Positions 1 through 14,389 of a stretch of 64,000 nt of DNA are shown here, piece by piece. Made by a program: the position numbers and the translations under genes. Within the stretch, counting starts at the first letter, position 1; every line of letters begins with the position of its first letter. The notes below the pieces were generated by a model, which was not told the DNA's origin, ran no database searches, and saw only the letters and a program-made list of their open reading frames with translations. The DNA is from Climacium dendroides (taxonomy: Eukaryota; Streptophyta; Bryopsida; Hypnales; Climaciaceae), in contig OX467083.1 of the NCBI GenBank assembly GCA_950106755.1, positions 35,397,029 to 35,461,028 of the forward strand, written 5' to 3'.

Positions 1-1740
1 AAGGGTTAGACATATACTAGCAACCCAACAACCCAACTTTGAAGAAATAATTGAAGTGAAGTGAGAGTAGGAGACTTTGAAGTGTTGGAAGTAGTTGGAG
101 TAGACAAGAAGGAAGAAATAGTAAGAGATATTTTTGAAGGGTTCAACTACAATTAACCCTAATGGTTTGTTTTGAAATTGTATTCTTTCAACTATTCATT
201 GAATTTTTGGTTAGTCATTAATTTGGATTCCATTAGGGGTTATTAGACTAGGGTCTTGGTTAGTGTTATTTTATTAAGCCTAATAAGACAAACAAAAGAA
301 GACAAAACCAAATTTAAAACTAAATAATAAGGAAATTGATAAACAATTAGGGAATAATATTTTAAAGATTTGATTTGATTTAGGACATATTAGGATGGTT
401 TGAGTATTAAAAATAGTTCTAAAAACCATAGGAATTATCAAAAATACTTCAAAAACTAACAAATTCTATAAGAATTAGTGTGGGATTAAATTGTAGGGGA
501 AAACTAATTGACAAAGTGTTTCAAAACTAAACCCTTTCAATTAATTAGGCATGATGGAGAGCAATGGCTACTATGACACTATAATGGTCATGATTTGTGA
601 TGACAAGACTTTAGAAGTAGGAAATTAAAGTTAACCTTTAGTTCAAAATCTTAAATTTTAATTTAGAATTTAGAATAAAGTAGGTAATTCTTAGAGGATT
701 CTAAGAATATCTCACACTTAAAAAACAATCAAAAAGGAAGAAAGTTACAAGTGGATGAACTTTAGTAGTAAATTTGGATGAAAATTTAGTAATTTCATCC
801 AAAAGATTCAAAAAGGGATCTAAAAAGAAATTTGAGAATCTAAATCAAATTTAGGATTTTTAGGTTATGGTAGAAATTATTTTGCCTATTTAGATTAAAA
901 GTAATTTGTGAATGAAGTTTTAAATTACCAATTAAAGATAGAATTTCATCCATTAATAATTTTTTTACTTAAATATTTTAAAACCCTAAAAATAATAATT
1001 TTAGAGTAGAAATTTTGGATTAGGATTAATTAAAAGATAATTAAGAATCTTTTGGAAGTCACTAAGGAATATTCTAAATTTAGAACCTCTTAGTCCATCT
1101 TCTAAAGTTTCTAAAACTAATTCATTTTTAAAGAAGATAATGTGGATGAAGTTTTTTATCCTTGACTAAAAATAGGTTAAATTTCAGATTTAACAAGTAG
1201 AATTAATTAGAAACTAACACTAAGATTTTGAATGATTTTAAATTATTTTACTATTAGAATTGACAGATGAAGTTTAATAGACTAATTTATAGGTAAAACT
1301 TCATCCTTAGATATTTTTAGCTAAGAAGGTCCAAATTTAGCGTATTTTATCATTGTAGAAAGGAAAAATTATGCTCTATAGGTTAGGCTAAGTTAGCTTT
1401 TGGTTTGATTTAAGTTTCACTTTCAAGTCCAATGTTTGGCTTAGTTAGCCAAGGTCTTGGTTTCTAACATTTAACGTGTTTTGAGTGGTTTAAATTTATT
1501 TTAGGTTCTAAAATATTACAAATAGAGCGTCCATTACTTGGAAGGTGTGCACTGGACTAGATTTAGGCATCCTTTAGAATAATTTAAAGCAAAAAAATCT
1601 ATAAGAACCTGTGTGCAAGTTTTGATTCAAGGGGCAGAGCTAAAATTGCTCACAACATGCAACACTTATGCTTGCTAATATCTTCTAAAACATAGTGGTT
1701 TTAACTTCTTGCCATCACTTTAGAAATCTTATTTTGTATT
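1..1740. other. AT-rich gene-free stretch
   Basis: No gene is recognisable. The motif GGATGAAGTTT and its complement recur in degenerate form (about 752, 775, 797, 945, 1143, 1266 and 1297), roughly every 100-180 bases and in both orientations. This suggests an old, decayed repeat field. Confidence 0.5.
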
Positions 1741-1814
1741 GCAGTGATCAAATTATCCAACAATTACTGGCACATATATTGTATGTTTCATGATTTTACA
1801 AAGTGCAATACTCT

Positions 1815-2340
1815 AGAATTGTGCAAGACATTTGCCATCTTCATAGACCAAAACAATACAAAGGAGAATGTTGGAGGAGTCATACTTGGCATTAGCACTC
1901 CAAGATTGGTAATTCCATTCTTTACTCTTTTCTCCTTCCTTTCCTTTGTCAAAGTCATACATTGGATTAAAGATTGAAATATGATGTTGAAACATATGTT
2001 GTCAAAAGCATGTCACCGTTGTGGGTGTTCTTATATGAGTTGCCTATACAAATAAAGGTGTATGAGTTGTTAGGCAACTCATATAAGAACGCCCACAACG
2101 GTGACATGCTTTTGACAACATATGTTTCAACATCATATTTCAATCTTTAATCCAATGTATGACTTTGACAAAGGAAAGGAAGGAAAAAAGAGTATAGAAT
2201 GGATTTACGAATCTTAGAGTGCTAAAGTCGAATCTTAGAATGCTAAGGTCGAATATGGTTCCTTCATCATTTTCCTCTGTATTGATTTGGTCTATGAAGA
2301 TGGCACCTATCATAGCCATACAAATGTCATGCACAATTTT
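1815..2340. repeat. Large foldback (inverted repeat)
   Basis: The left arm (about 1815-2046) is repeated in inverted form at about 2071-2340, around a loop of only ~24 bases (2047-2070). Near the centre the arms match almost perfectly over ~70 bases, with one T/C difference in the GTGGGTGTTC stretch. Outward they diverge, and the right arm carries an extra ~20-base internal duplication around 2210-2250. Short ORFs in the two arms give similar peptides only because the DNA is duplicated. No transposase is visible, so this is a non-autonomous foldback element or a local inverted duplication. Confidence 0.8.
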
Positions 2341-2344
2341 TAAG

Positions 2345-3635
2345 TAACTTAAAAATATGATGTACATCAAGGAAGTTGAATCACTCAAGGGCATTGCGAT
2401 TGATCATTTAGAAGTGAAGTGGAAAAGTGATTATGGCTTGAGATTGGCTCACAACCACCTCTTACATCACCACTTATTGCACCATTTGCACAATTCCATG
2501 CTTCACTACACAATGATTGTTGTAAACATAGAAATTTTGAGCAATTTGTCCTTTTGCCTTTTTTTTTTTTGTATTGGATATGACGGTCCATTCTTGTTTT
2601 GTAGTTGGTGATAGGTTTGTTGGTACCATGGTTAATTAAAATGCTATGGGAGCCAAAAAACAGCTTGTGAATGATCAAACAATTCATTTTGAAATGGATG
2701 ATTTTCATCTAATATTTGTGAAGAACTGTCCAATACAAATGGTGTATCTATGGAAGAATAACTCAAGAATTTCTCAAAATTCAGTAATTTATTGCAATTA
2801 TTGAATTTATTGTTTAGAGGGCCTAGATTGTTTTTCAAAAAATATAATAATACAAAATTTGGTGAATGTTATAATGTTCTACCATGATATAAACCTAAAT
2901 CTAGTAATCAAATAATGAAACTCTTAAAGTTTTCTTTGTATTTAATATGACTCCTCTTTACTTTTTCTACAAATTTGCGATGCACGGATAATTAAGCTTG
3001 AAAACTTCACAATTAATGGAAGGATTTATTTTTAACCTTAGAACACTTAGTGCAACCAAGAGGTGGTTGAAGAATGACTTCCAAATATAATTTGATGTGT
3101 CTAATAGTTTTTTGTTTATTACCTTTGTGGTATGCCTTGTTTTCCTAGGGTCAATCTTACTATAACAAAGCCCATAACTAGATAGTCTAACCTTGGAAAA
3201 TCTTTTATTATATATGAACTATTTTGCTATTATTTATGAAAGAATAGTTTTACTTTTAAGTTTTAGAAATGGAATCACGCATATAATAGAGTTAATTATA
3301 AAGTTACTTCAAATACTTAGTCTAGAAAACATTGAATTCTAATCCAAGTGCTTGAATTTTCTAAAAATGACAATAAGGCATGAATGCATGCAATTTGATC
3401 TCTACATTCAATTGCCTCCTTGTAAGTAGAGGTTGAGGTCCCATTTCTACAAAAAGCAAGGATTTAATTTAAATTTGTACCATTTGAGGTGTCCATTTGT
3501 GTTTGATTTTCAATTTTTGGAAAAGTGAGACTCAAACCTCCAAGAAGACAACTCTATGTGATTAGATTGCATACATTCAACCCTAAACCCTTATCCAAGT
3601 AGAGTAAGCCATGAGTTGTTGTCAATCGCGATACA
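2345..3635. other. Gene-free stretch
   Basis: AT-rich sequence in which I see no gene, RNA or clear repeat. Confidence 0.4.
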
Positions 3636-3639
3636 AATG

Positions 3640-4170
3640 ATATTTAGAATTGGGCAACAATAGAAATAGATGAATCATTTACTTGCATGATTATAGAACA
3701 TCTTTCTTACAAAAAAGATAATCCTGAACCAAGCACTATTAAAGAAGTGATGCGTCGCTCTAATTGGCCAAAGTGAAAAGTTGTTATCAAGGAGAAGTAT
3801 GTTTCTTTGAGTAAGAGACAAGTCTTTGGATCTATTATAAACAATCTCTCTTCTCAACCACTTAGATACAAGCTTGTATTTGTGCGCAAACGTAATGAAA
3901 AAGGTCAAATTATCCATTATAAAGCCCATTTACTTACTCAAGATTTCACACAAAAGTTTAGTATTGATATGATTCTACATATTCACTAGTTATGGATTCT
4001 ATTACAACTTCACCTTTGAGAAAGTCTAAAAAGCATATGTTCTGGGGGTTCATGCACTATGATCTTATATTCAATGGGGCTTTTCATTCCAAAATTTTAG
4101 AAAGACATATTCAAGTCAATTACAAGATCCTATGGTTGAATTTGTTTAAAAAAATTAAAAGGTGAAGATT
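3640..4170 (+). pseudogene. Ty1-copia reverse transcriptase fragment
   Basis: Translation in the plus direction gives, in order, a PEPSTIKE-like segment, SNWPK with a stop where the family has a Trp, a KRQVFG segment, then LVFVRKRNEKGQI followed by YKAHLLTQDFTQ. This is the recognisable start of the Ty1-copia reverse transcriptase domain (the normal form reads KWVFVRKRN and YKARLVAQGFTQ). An in-frame stop near 3774 and loss of similarity after about 4010 show that it is dead. No LTRs, integrase or RNase H were found around it, so it is an isolated relic. Confidence 0.75.
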
Positions 4171-4174
4171 GCAC

Positions 4175-7100
4175 CCCACACTATATACAAGAGTTGATTT
4201 CTCAATTATTTTGCAATGTTGTAACTTGCTTATGAGGATTAGATAGTCACTTAGTTCCCCTAATTCCTTCTTTTCTAGTTTAGATAGGACTTGAGTGTCT
4301 ATACAGCCTTTGCACTTGTATTATAATTTCTTTTGAATGCAATGAGTCTACCATTCATGCCAAATAGATAAATTATTAAAAGGTGAAGATTTTTTAAGAG
4401 CATTATAGCTTGGCTTGCATAACTAGGTGGTGGTTTGGCTTGCAAAGGGGAGGCATCTACTTTTTTAGGCTTCAAGAAAGTGGCCACAACCTCATCCATG
4501 ACTTATTAAGAGGCCACTTAGAAAATTAGTAAACTACAATGTCAACTTTTGCCAAACCACATATCGACTACTTAATATTGGAATATTGACTTTCTGCCAA
4601 AACACTTGTAAAATTGACAACTTTTTTTCAATGCCACCAAGTTCCCTCTTTAATTATTGGAATCAACTTCTTGTTTTTTGCCGGATTGGATTTGTATGTG
4701 GGTTGATATTGCAAGCATGGTGATGATGCTCTTAGGGCCTCTCTACATCCTTACCTAATGGACAAAGAACAATAGGGAGGCTATAAAAAGAAATGTCAAT
4801 TGCACTTTCATAAAGGACCTAATAGGTAGAGAGGGATACAAAAGGATACGATGCATATTAGATTCTCTGAAGATTAACTAGCCTTCACCTATGGGGTTGT
4901 CCACCGATATCAATTGAGTTCCTCCTTTTTATTGTCCAACTCGGCAAGATAATCAGTTGAGACAAGAAAGAAAGATTTCATGTTTCACTAAAATCGGTGG
5001 ACAATCCCATTGGTCAAGATCGATCAATCTTGAAGGAATCAATACATGAAAAATTCTTAATCAACCTCTCCTCACCCACCGAGTCTACATATCAATACAA
5101 TTGCAAACTTCGCCCTTGTAGTTCCCTTGTGAACTTTGCCTGCTTGGCTCACTATGCATGGTGGGAGGCCTTTAATAAGAGCATTGCCACTCATTCACTC
5201 ACTAGAAAACTGCTTCACCAAATGGCTTTTGGTAGGCTCAAATTTTCCTTCGGTTCCACCAAGAAATAGTTTCCCACACCATCTCTCTCCATCCCTCAAG
5301 TAGCTTTGCATTCTCATTGGTGGGAATTGCTACTAGTTGTTTGAGTTTTCAGAAAGGGAAACAAAAACATGGTCAAACAAGAAGAAATCAATCCAAGCTT
5401 CGAGAAGAGAGGAGTGGACCCATCCGGATTCAAAACAGTATAATTTTGAAGGCTGTTTTGGCCCCCCAACATCGCAGTATTGTACGGGTATTCAGTACAC
5501 TATTTTTCTGTTGCCCTTGCCCACTGAGTGTAGTGTAGTGTAGTCTGTCTGTCTTTTTTTTTTCAAAATTTATTTTCCAATCTATCTTATCATGTGACTC
5601 TGTCTGTCTGTCTGTCTGTCTCCACGGAAGTTCCTGGCAACTGCAAGTCAGCCGATGAGCGGCAGTCTTCCTCCACGAACGAAGACCGTTTCTTCTTCGT
5701 TGGAGTCTGCCGAGTGCCGCGTGCCGAGTGCCGATGATCATGGGTTCAGAGCCCACCTTGATAAAGTCCAAACGGCTCTGGCTCACGGCTTCCGGCAGGC
5801 TTTTCAAGCCGTCCCTGCACCAATAATAGGGTGTATGATGGCTAACTTATACGGAGGTACATCGAGGGGGTTGACTGGTTCGATTCTGTAAAAGAAGAGA
5901 TTTTTTTTCTTTTTCTTTTTTTCTGTTTTTCTTTTGAGGACAGACAGGGGATACGTATAGCGAGGTAAATTCATTTCGGTTTTCTTTCTTGAAGACCACT
6001 GCAGTAATAAATAAAAAAATCACATCAAGGTAGAAGCACCAGGAGTCGATCATTATTGAAGCGATCATTTTGGAGCAGATGGTGAGGAGTATAAGGTGAT
6101 GGAATTTTTTTTTCATGTAGGAAGATAGAAAATATCGAGATTGCAAATTTTTCAGAATTTTATTACTGAAATTGAAATTACTGTGAATTGGGGGAGCCAA
6201 AAAGTGCACTTGACCCATAACCAATGTATAGAGTCATCCAATTCTAAACATTCAAGAACTACTTTCCTGCTCACTACTTCCTATTTTCTTGTGCACTATT
6301 TTTGGACATGAGTCATAACCATATTAGTCTCAACCTTGAAAAGGACCAAAAACACACACATTCTAAGCTTGAATTCTAGCCTAAGGATGGAAATAGCGCA
6401 TCAAACAAGTTGAGTACTTGGGTATGGTTGACAATTGGTGCTTCTACTTTACACAACCAAGAGATGGACAATGAAGAGAGACAATGAGCTTGAGCAACCT
6501 AAGGTATGTAAGACCTATTTCCAACAATGTTAAGTGTATTAGTATATGTCTTGATTGAGAAATGGTGGGGGGATAATTTTCTTCCAAGGAAGAAATAGAA
6601 ATAATAAAGATTGCACTATTTTTTGCTAATTTTTCATCAACTTTGGAATTAGTAGAAATTAAGGAAGTGTAGATTACCATACAGCTTATTCTTAATATAT
6701 AGGCAAATCGATTTCCAAGAAGTGCAAAACTAAAAATTGGTCTTATCAACTTCATTAGGTGTCAATATATTATTCGTTGTACAATAATGAAGGCCTTAGT
6801 AGACATCATATTCCCCTCGTTAATGGAAATAGGTGATTGGAAGTTAACCTTGTAATGGTGTTGCAGACACTAAATGTCTATTTGGATAGCTTCAATTAAG
6901 ATTGTAGGATGGAAAAATAGACTTTTTCATCCAATTTCTTTTTATTGAAGTTACTTGAGTATACTCTCAATGAATAGTGTTGCAAATGCCCTATATCATT
7001 ATGGTATTATTGACTTTTTTTGAGGAAAAAGATGCTTAATCCTTGGATCACCCTTGCAATGTATTTTGGCCATCGCCATAAATATGAAGTTCACAAAATC

Positions 7101-10060
7101 TCTCTATACAAGTATACATGACAAAAAATGCAACTATTCATCTTCCAAACTTTGTGGAAAAGGGAACGTCTTCTACAGTAGCTTGTCTCCCAATGAGTGC
7201 TTTTTCATTTTTTTAAGCCAACAATTCACACAGTACCCAAACAAATGATTTCCACGGTCACCGGCTCGTCGTTTAAGGAGTAAAGTGTGTTGGAGTTTTC
7301 TTTCATCATCATCGTGATCATTATCATCATCATTTTTTGAAACACATTTTCTTTGATTTTTGATCCCCTTCTTTGCTGGCTGAAAGTTTTCAAGAGTGTG
7401 CGGAATGTGGATTGACCTCTGCCCATACCATGTTTGTTTACAACCATTTCTTTTCATGAGCTCTCTTCGAGGGAAGGTACAACATGGGATGGTTCCATTT
7501 GGAGGACTGTTTGGCAAGAAGCTCAGAACACAACACCAGTAAGTACGTAAGGAAGTTGACCAGAAGGCGAAGGAGACGAAGGTTTTCAGCTCTAGATGGA
7601 GCATCACTAGCTTAGAGTGCCAGAAAGTAGTTTATCGGTTCTACTAAAAGGTATGGTAGAAGCACCCATTCATTCCTGTGAATTTAAGCAATTCAGCAAG
7701 CATGTGGAGGCACCTTTTGGTAGAAAAAAATATTTTTGCAGTATTAGCAATAGAAAATCAAGAATTTAAAAATAAAAATAAAATAGATTTGGTATATATT
7801 TTTGTGAATTTTCAAAGGAGAGCTCCCTAGGGCACCTAAAACAACACTCTAGTAAAGTTGTTTTGATTTCAACACGGAAATCTAAAAAAATCAGTATCCA
7901 CCAACCACAATTAAGTATGGGGACCGTTTCAAAGTACTTTGGGGGGCACTTTAAGGAAATTATGCAATCAATCAATGGGTACATGGACTTAAATGGGTGC
8001 TTCTTCCTTACATTCACACATGGGCTTAGCAAGCGTTCTTTGTATGTGACTTTTCCAATAGGTATTTGGACCATTGTTCCTTTGTAATCATTGAACCTAA
8101 GTGTCTTCACAATTGGTAGGGGTTACGAGCAGTGTTTGCTAGAGAAAAGTTTGGGGCTATTCATAGCTCTTTGAAATCGCAAGCTATTATTATGTAAGTT
8201 TCAATCTTTTGATTTTGTAGATTCTTCAACACTAATAATGATCTTTTGTAATGCAAGGAGATGTTGGCAACTACAAAATAGTGCTAGTATTGCAAGCGCC
8301 TCCAATGGGATGAGCATCATTACCAAAATTGCGATAATTGAGCTCTTACAAATTGCAAACAATAAATCCAAAGGAATTGCTCTTTAGTCCCATACTTCAC
8401 AAAGTGGCTTTATGGTGCAAAATTTGTATACAAATGATAGAAACAAATGTATACACCCTAGTGGAAGACATGTTGGCTCCAATTTTTAGAGGAGGAGTAA
8501 TACAGAGGTTTCAATTTGTGAAGGAGACAACCAAAGGTTTCAGTTTGTAAACACCTCCAATTAGGTGTGATTGATTGAAGTTTTATTACCACAATTTTTT
8601 TTGTTTCTATTAGTAGTCAAGAAACATATGATAATATATATGAACATACATTGATTATGTGTGGCTTGTGTATAGGGTCTGGTAGACATATAGTTGACAC
8701 CATATGAAAAGAACCCCTCCAAGTTTTTAGGCATGGTCTTAACTTTTATCAATCACTCTTTTACAAGGCCAAGTGGGACTGTACCTTAACTCGAGGAAGT
8801 TTGAGCAATTACTTGAATTGAAAAATGATCATGTGCTATAGGAACACAACCTCTTGGAATGTGTTTCTTGTCTTGTGAGTGTGTTTGCAATGGATGTGGG
8901 AAGAAATTTCTTCATTGAGGTACTACTTTTTATTTTTTGCATACTTAACTCTTGAACATCTAGATTCATCTCTTCATTTGAAGTTTTGCGAAATTTTTTT
9001 TTGGGGAATCCATATGATTCAAGTATTACTCAACTAGTACAAGAACCAAGGAAAATTTAGGTAGATGCATTGTTTAAAGATCAAAATGTACTTTATACAT
9101 TGTATGTTTGGAACACTAAAGGATCATAAAAAAATTCAATATATTGATTCAACTAACGAAACAAATTTGATCAAGTCTAGTTTGTACTCCAAGTTAAAAT
9201 TTGAAAAAAATTCCTACAACTAACTACATTATTGCAATTTAAGTTTGTGGCTATAACCATCATCAAACAATTTTTAAATTATAAAATGACATGAATAATG
9301 ACATTATTTAATAGATTCTATTACTCATGAGAGGATATATTTTGATTAAGTGAAGGAATGTATGCCAACATTGTATATTTTCACCTAACAACATTTTTCA
9401 TACAATAGTGCATACATTTGCCATATGTAAGATAAATCAAAGTGAATTATTCCCAAGGCAATTTATAGTGTCACATGCCTTAGTATGTTAAAGTCATAAG
9501 GTCTACACAATCACAAAAGACAGTGTATATACAAGATCAAGAAATACAAGATAATTGACTTTTTAAGGGAATCAAATCATTTTGATATGATTTTTTTACA
9601 TAAATTTTGACACATTATAAAACATTCATTTAATTATTTTTTAAGCCCTTAATGATCGAAAGAAAGAATATACCTTCATAATTGGCCACAATTGTCACAA
9701 ACTTGAGTAATTTTTTTGCTAATAGTAATTAAGGTCAGATGAAATATAACATATTGGCCGTAATTGCTTCAAATAAGTACGAGTAATATTTGACTGCATG
9801 GCTTAGAAATATTGAACCGGTGAAAAACATAGCAACTCACATTGGAGAAGGATAATTTAGTAAGAATATAATGGGAATTTGAGTACTCAGTGAAAGATAA
9901 AAAAAACAATAGAAAATGTTCACATAAAAATTTACAATTTGGTCATTTCTAAATTTTGAATGGAGGATGCAATTCCTAGTGATTAAGGTAAACCAACCCA
10001 TTGTGGTCAGAATGAGGAGTTTGACATCACCTTGTTGCTGAAATTTTTCAATTTTTTTCC
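4175..10060. other. Gene-poor stretch with one microsatellite
   Basis: No supported gene. The region 4900-5900 is somewhat richer in GC. It contains a (CTGT)n microsatellite at 5600-5621, next to GTAGT repeats and a poly-T run around 5533-5562. An (ATC)n-like tract lies at 7303-7335. Short ORFs here have no recognisable domains and no codon character I would trust. Confidence 0.4.
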
Positions 10061-10066
10061 CACATT

Positions 10067-10341
10067 AAGGTAGGTACACCCAAATGTGTCATTGACCTTA
10101 AACTGCCATCTATACCATATGTACATCTCCAAAATCAGTTCTGTACCTATGTGGAAGAAACGCTTTCAGAACCAAACTTTGTTCCTTAATAACTTTTGCA
10201 TACAGTATCCAAATGTCACATTCTCTGGTGCATTGGAACCTCCTTTCATTTGCCAACAAGAACATATGAAAATTTTACCAATCCAATATTAGGAAATAGG
10301 CTCAATAGTAATTAGTGGTGGTTTTAGGTGTACCCACCTTA
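10067..10341. mobile_element. MITE-like element, TAAGGTAGG termini
   Basis: About 275 bases bounded by an imperfect terminal inverted repeat: TAAGGTAGGTACACCCAAA on the left and the complement of TAAGGTGGGTACACCTAAA on the right. No coding capacity. Similar TAAGGTAGG ends occur at 15241 and 15705, which suggests a family. The target duplication is not clear. Confidence 0.5.
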
Positions 10342-10929
10342 GTACAAGTGTGAGAAATAGCAAGTGCAATTGAAATTAAATTTTTTTAACAAAGTATAAA
10401 TTTGCTAGGAATTTCTGAAGCATTGAGCCCAAAGAGTCTGTAAACTACCTTAAGACCAACAAAATCTGAATCTATAATGCTCATCTCACTTCCTAATGTA
10501 GTCAAAATATTTTCTATTACAGAAGGCCAAAATAGTCAATTTTTACAATGGACTTCACACTGAAAACTCAGAAGTTCCTAATGAGGTCAGTGTTCACTCC
10601 ATTGTTGTCATGTAAGACATGCATTGTTGCCCACATCCCACATCTTGAAAAAAAACCCCACAATGGGTCATTTCTTAGGCGACTGCAATGGGTCATTTGA
10701 CCGCAATGGGTTGTCTTACCTTATAGAAAGAAAGATATTTGTAAGAAAAAACAAGAACTAACACATTTGTTGTTTCTTTGACCTCCTTGAATTTGACTCT
10801 TTTTTGAGGTGGTAGTCATCCCATTGGTTGACAAAGATTTTCAATCCATGCCCACAATTTAACATGAGAACATGAGAACATGAGCCTAGAACCTCACTAT
10901 ACTATTATTCTTTAGAAAATTCTCAAGTA

Positions 10930-12365
10930 TAATTGGAAAATTAACCCCTAATGTCTTAAAGCCATTTTTTTTGTCAAAAAACACTCAAAATTGTGGCATT
11001 TTTAATGCAAACTACAAAAAATTACAACATTTGTTTTTTTTGCATATTTAATCATAGGATCTTGCATTAAACTAGTATGAGAATGTCTAAAGGAAATTTT
11101 AAAAACTTTGACCATATCAATCACAAGACATAAGTGTTTAAAGTGAAGACAATGAATTTCTTTCTCTTGGTTTGACTAGATTTATAAGGTTTTGAATCTT
11201 CTCAATATATAAAAATTTCTCTACAAATTATAAATTAAAACTCTTTGTTTTGAATAATTGAGTTTAGAGTTCGACCCTCCTCCCTTGTAATTTTCATTCT
11301 TTAAAAAATTGTTATGTAGGTTTGAGATAGAAGGGGAAACAAAATTGTTGGTAGCTCTAAGGTGGAATTGAAACACACTAATCTAAACAATGAGTTTGTT
11401 CTAAAAAGCAAACTAAACCATGTACAATTTTTTTTAAATTGATAAAATTGGATTAAAAAACAAATCAAATGCAAATTCTTGAATAGTTCTTGTAACTAGC
11501 ATAATTCCTTGTTTGTGTGGAATAATTATGAAGATAAAAATACAAGTTTGCTTTCTTGGAATATGATTTTTATTCCAATTGGTGCACACAAGCAAAAGTT
11601 ATAGCACAATAAGCCCCAAAGTTAGTTCAACATGCAAAAATAGACCTCCATAAAAACTTAAAAACAAAATATTTTAAAATTTTATTTCTAATATATTATA
11701 TTTTTATCTACATGGGAAGCTTTAATTCATTCTATTTAGATGAGTGATGTGAAATTTATGGACAATCTTGTTTTTCAGGCAATCAAAGTATCTTCTTTAG
11801 AAGATAACTCATAGGATTTATTTATTATTTCAATTTTTATAATTTTTGGAAATCTTTTTTTACAAAGTTAATATCTCTTGCTAAAACAATCTCACTATTG
11901 AAATTAATGTGTTTCAATTCCATATTTGAGCTATTCACAGTTTAGTTTTCCCTTCAATCTTGGACCTACATCTACTTATCATTTTTTTAATGAGTGAAAA
12001 TTAAGTGTTTATTTTTGAACTCTCCACTCAATTTTTCAACATAAAAACTTTCAAAATTCAAAACCATAGTGCAAAAATTTTAGTTAAGAAGATTCAAAGT
12101 CAAAAAATCTAGTCAAGTAAGGTGCAAAAGAATTTGTTTCCTTGTTCTTAAATGCAAATATCTTGCAATCTACATGGTCAAAGTTTCTAAAATTTCTTCT
12201 ACATATTCTTTCACTCAAAATAGCATAAGATCCCATAGTTAGATTTGAAAAAAAATAAATTTAAAAAGATTTTGGCTCTTTATAATAAAAATGGCAGGTT
12301 TGAATGTTTTTTTGATGAAAAAAGTCCTTGGTTGGGACTTTTTAGTGGTTAAGGTATAGCTTTTG
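10930..12365. repeat. Dispersed repeat family 1, inverted pair
   Basis: A copy in minus orientation (about 10930-11420) is followed by a plus copy (about 11500-12365). Shared landmarks are GTGTTTCAATTCCA, CCTACAT, a GATCCTATGGTTAGAT-like stretch, a GTTTTGAGTGTTTT-like stretch, and an end resembling GGCCTTTAAGGGTTAA. Further copies lie at about 14390-14994 and 22680-23212. The copies are strongly diverged. No ORF is preserved, so the class cannot be assigned. Confidence 0.6.
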
Positions 12366-12369
12366 GATA

Positions 12370-14385
12370 GAGAGACACAACATCCAACGCTATGGTAATC
12401 ACATTTAGAATTACATATTAATTGCCTTTTGATTAAGTGTACTTTTGGAACATATAATATTCTTTAGAACACCCACATGGATCATTTGTTCTTGTAAGCA
12501 TAAACCACTGATAAAACTACTGTTACAGAAGAATTCCATGGTGGAATAGGCCACCACCAGGAAATGTGCCTTCATTTCTTAGGTGGATTATTTTTCCTTG
12601 CTAGTGTGGAAAATTGTCATAATTAGGGATTATGGGGTTCTCATTTGGCCTAATAAATGATCAACATAGCATTTGTTCAATTGTTATTTGTTTCCAAATT
12701 TCATGTTGGTGGTTTACATTGGACAATCCCCTTCTCATCAAACTTTATGGCAAAAAAGGATCCTCCTCGTCAAGCTTCGCCTTCCTAGTTAGACGATTTC
12801 TATCATAAATTGTTACTTCAAGAATGGAACTATCAAGTAAAGTAGTATTATACTCAAACTTTCTTTAGGTAGCTACAATTGATGCAAAGTCTTAGCTCCT
12901 TTCAACCAAAGCCAAATAATGGGTATGCCTACCTTTCTAGACCTACCTCCTTGATCCAAAACTTCTCCTAATACAAAACCTTCAAAAGCTAGAAGGAATG
13001 ACCAATAAAAGTTCTAGTCAATTTTCCTACTCCATCAATTCTACAAGGTGATGTTTTCCACCCTATTAATCCATAAAACTAGAAGGATTTGATTTTTCTT
13101 GAACCCTTTCTAATTGATTCCATGGGTTTTGAAAAAATCAAGGTAATAGTAGTGGTACCAAAAAACAAAGAATTTGTAGACAATTAATAGTGAACCATTT
13201 CCCTTAAATCTAACCTAGAGCTAGAATTGAATTTTTTTCGTGTCTCTAGCTTTGTGCTTGCCTTGTTCCATTTTGTCAAGGACAACATTGTTCTTGAGGA
13301 TGACACTTTACTCATCATATTCCATTTTGTCAAGGGCATCATTGTTTTTGAAGGTGGACCAACTATCACTTCCCAAGATGTGCTCTTGGGTACTAGAGTT
13401 GAGGAAGGTGCTAGTAAGAGTAGTTCCAAAATGGCTAGAACCTCTTGCATTCATCAACAAGGACTTTTTTTAGTGCTAGAAGGAATATGGCATAAACAAT
13501 TGGAAGGAACATACATATCTCTTGGACATATGTAAAGAGACGTTTATACTTAGTGGTAAAGGTGGAATTTGCAAAGTGAATCCAATCCAAACATGTCCTT
13601 CAATTTTTTCTTAAGATCCTCTTTAACACCACTTATAACACCAAGTAAAAACATATCTTGAATCTTTTTATGTTGGATAGAGTTTTAGAATTTGTTGGTC
13701 AAATGTTCAACCAATAATTTTGGGAGGATCCACTTCCACAATTTTATAGCCAACTTCATTTATTTATTTGACAATAACAAGGTTGGCCTTCTTAGAATGT
13801 TTATTTGTATGAAAACTAGAATCAAAGGACCTAGAAATATTTCTTGGTAGTAAGGAATTGAAGGTATATTGACCTTTATTTTTAGAAACCCTAACTTATT
13901 TCTAAGTAACAATGATTATCATTTAAGGACCTTAAATTTATATTGATGCATAAGAACAAGTGTGGTTCAATATACTTTAGAGTACATTCAAACCAAAGGA
14001 CTGTAATTTACTTCTTAGAAGAATAAAATGACTTCTACAATGATGAATGATGAATGTTAAAAATTAGAGGGAGTATAACAAGGCTACTTTCATCTCATGA
14101 TCTTAGTTGTCCCTCTTAAAAGGATAATATTTTCTTCCTTGGTGTGAAAGTACCCTTAATGTTCAAAGGAGTTAAATTAAACATTAGGTTTGATTTGATC
14201 CACAAGGATTGACTTCCACATGCTATTAACTCCTAAAAACCATTGTCTATTTGGGAGATAAATGGGATTTCTAATTGGTACCTATGGTCTCAATTTTTGT
14301 CTTGATATTTTGAAACTTTTTTTGAAGATAGAAAAATTGATTAGTTTCATGAGAATATAATTTTTTTTCAATCAATGCTTGGGAA
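12370..14385. other. Gene-free stretch
   Basis: No gene recognised. A ~55-base direct duplication (TTCCATTTTGTCAAGG plus following bases) lies at about 13267-13370 and explains the overlapping short ORFs there. Confidence 0.4.
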
Positions 14386-14389
14386 CAAC

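Noticed and set aside
5430..5807. 125-codon minus ORF near the CTGT microsatellite
   Set aside because: Part of its open length comes from the microsatellite; no domain recognised.
7173..7607. 144-codon minus ORF
   Set aside because: Includes a simple ATC repeat (Asp/Met run) and no family signature.
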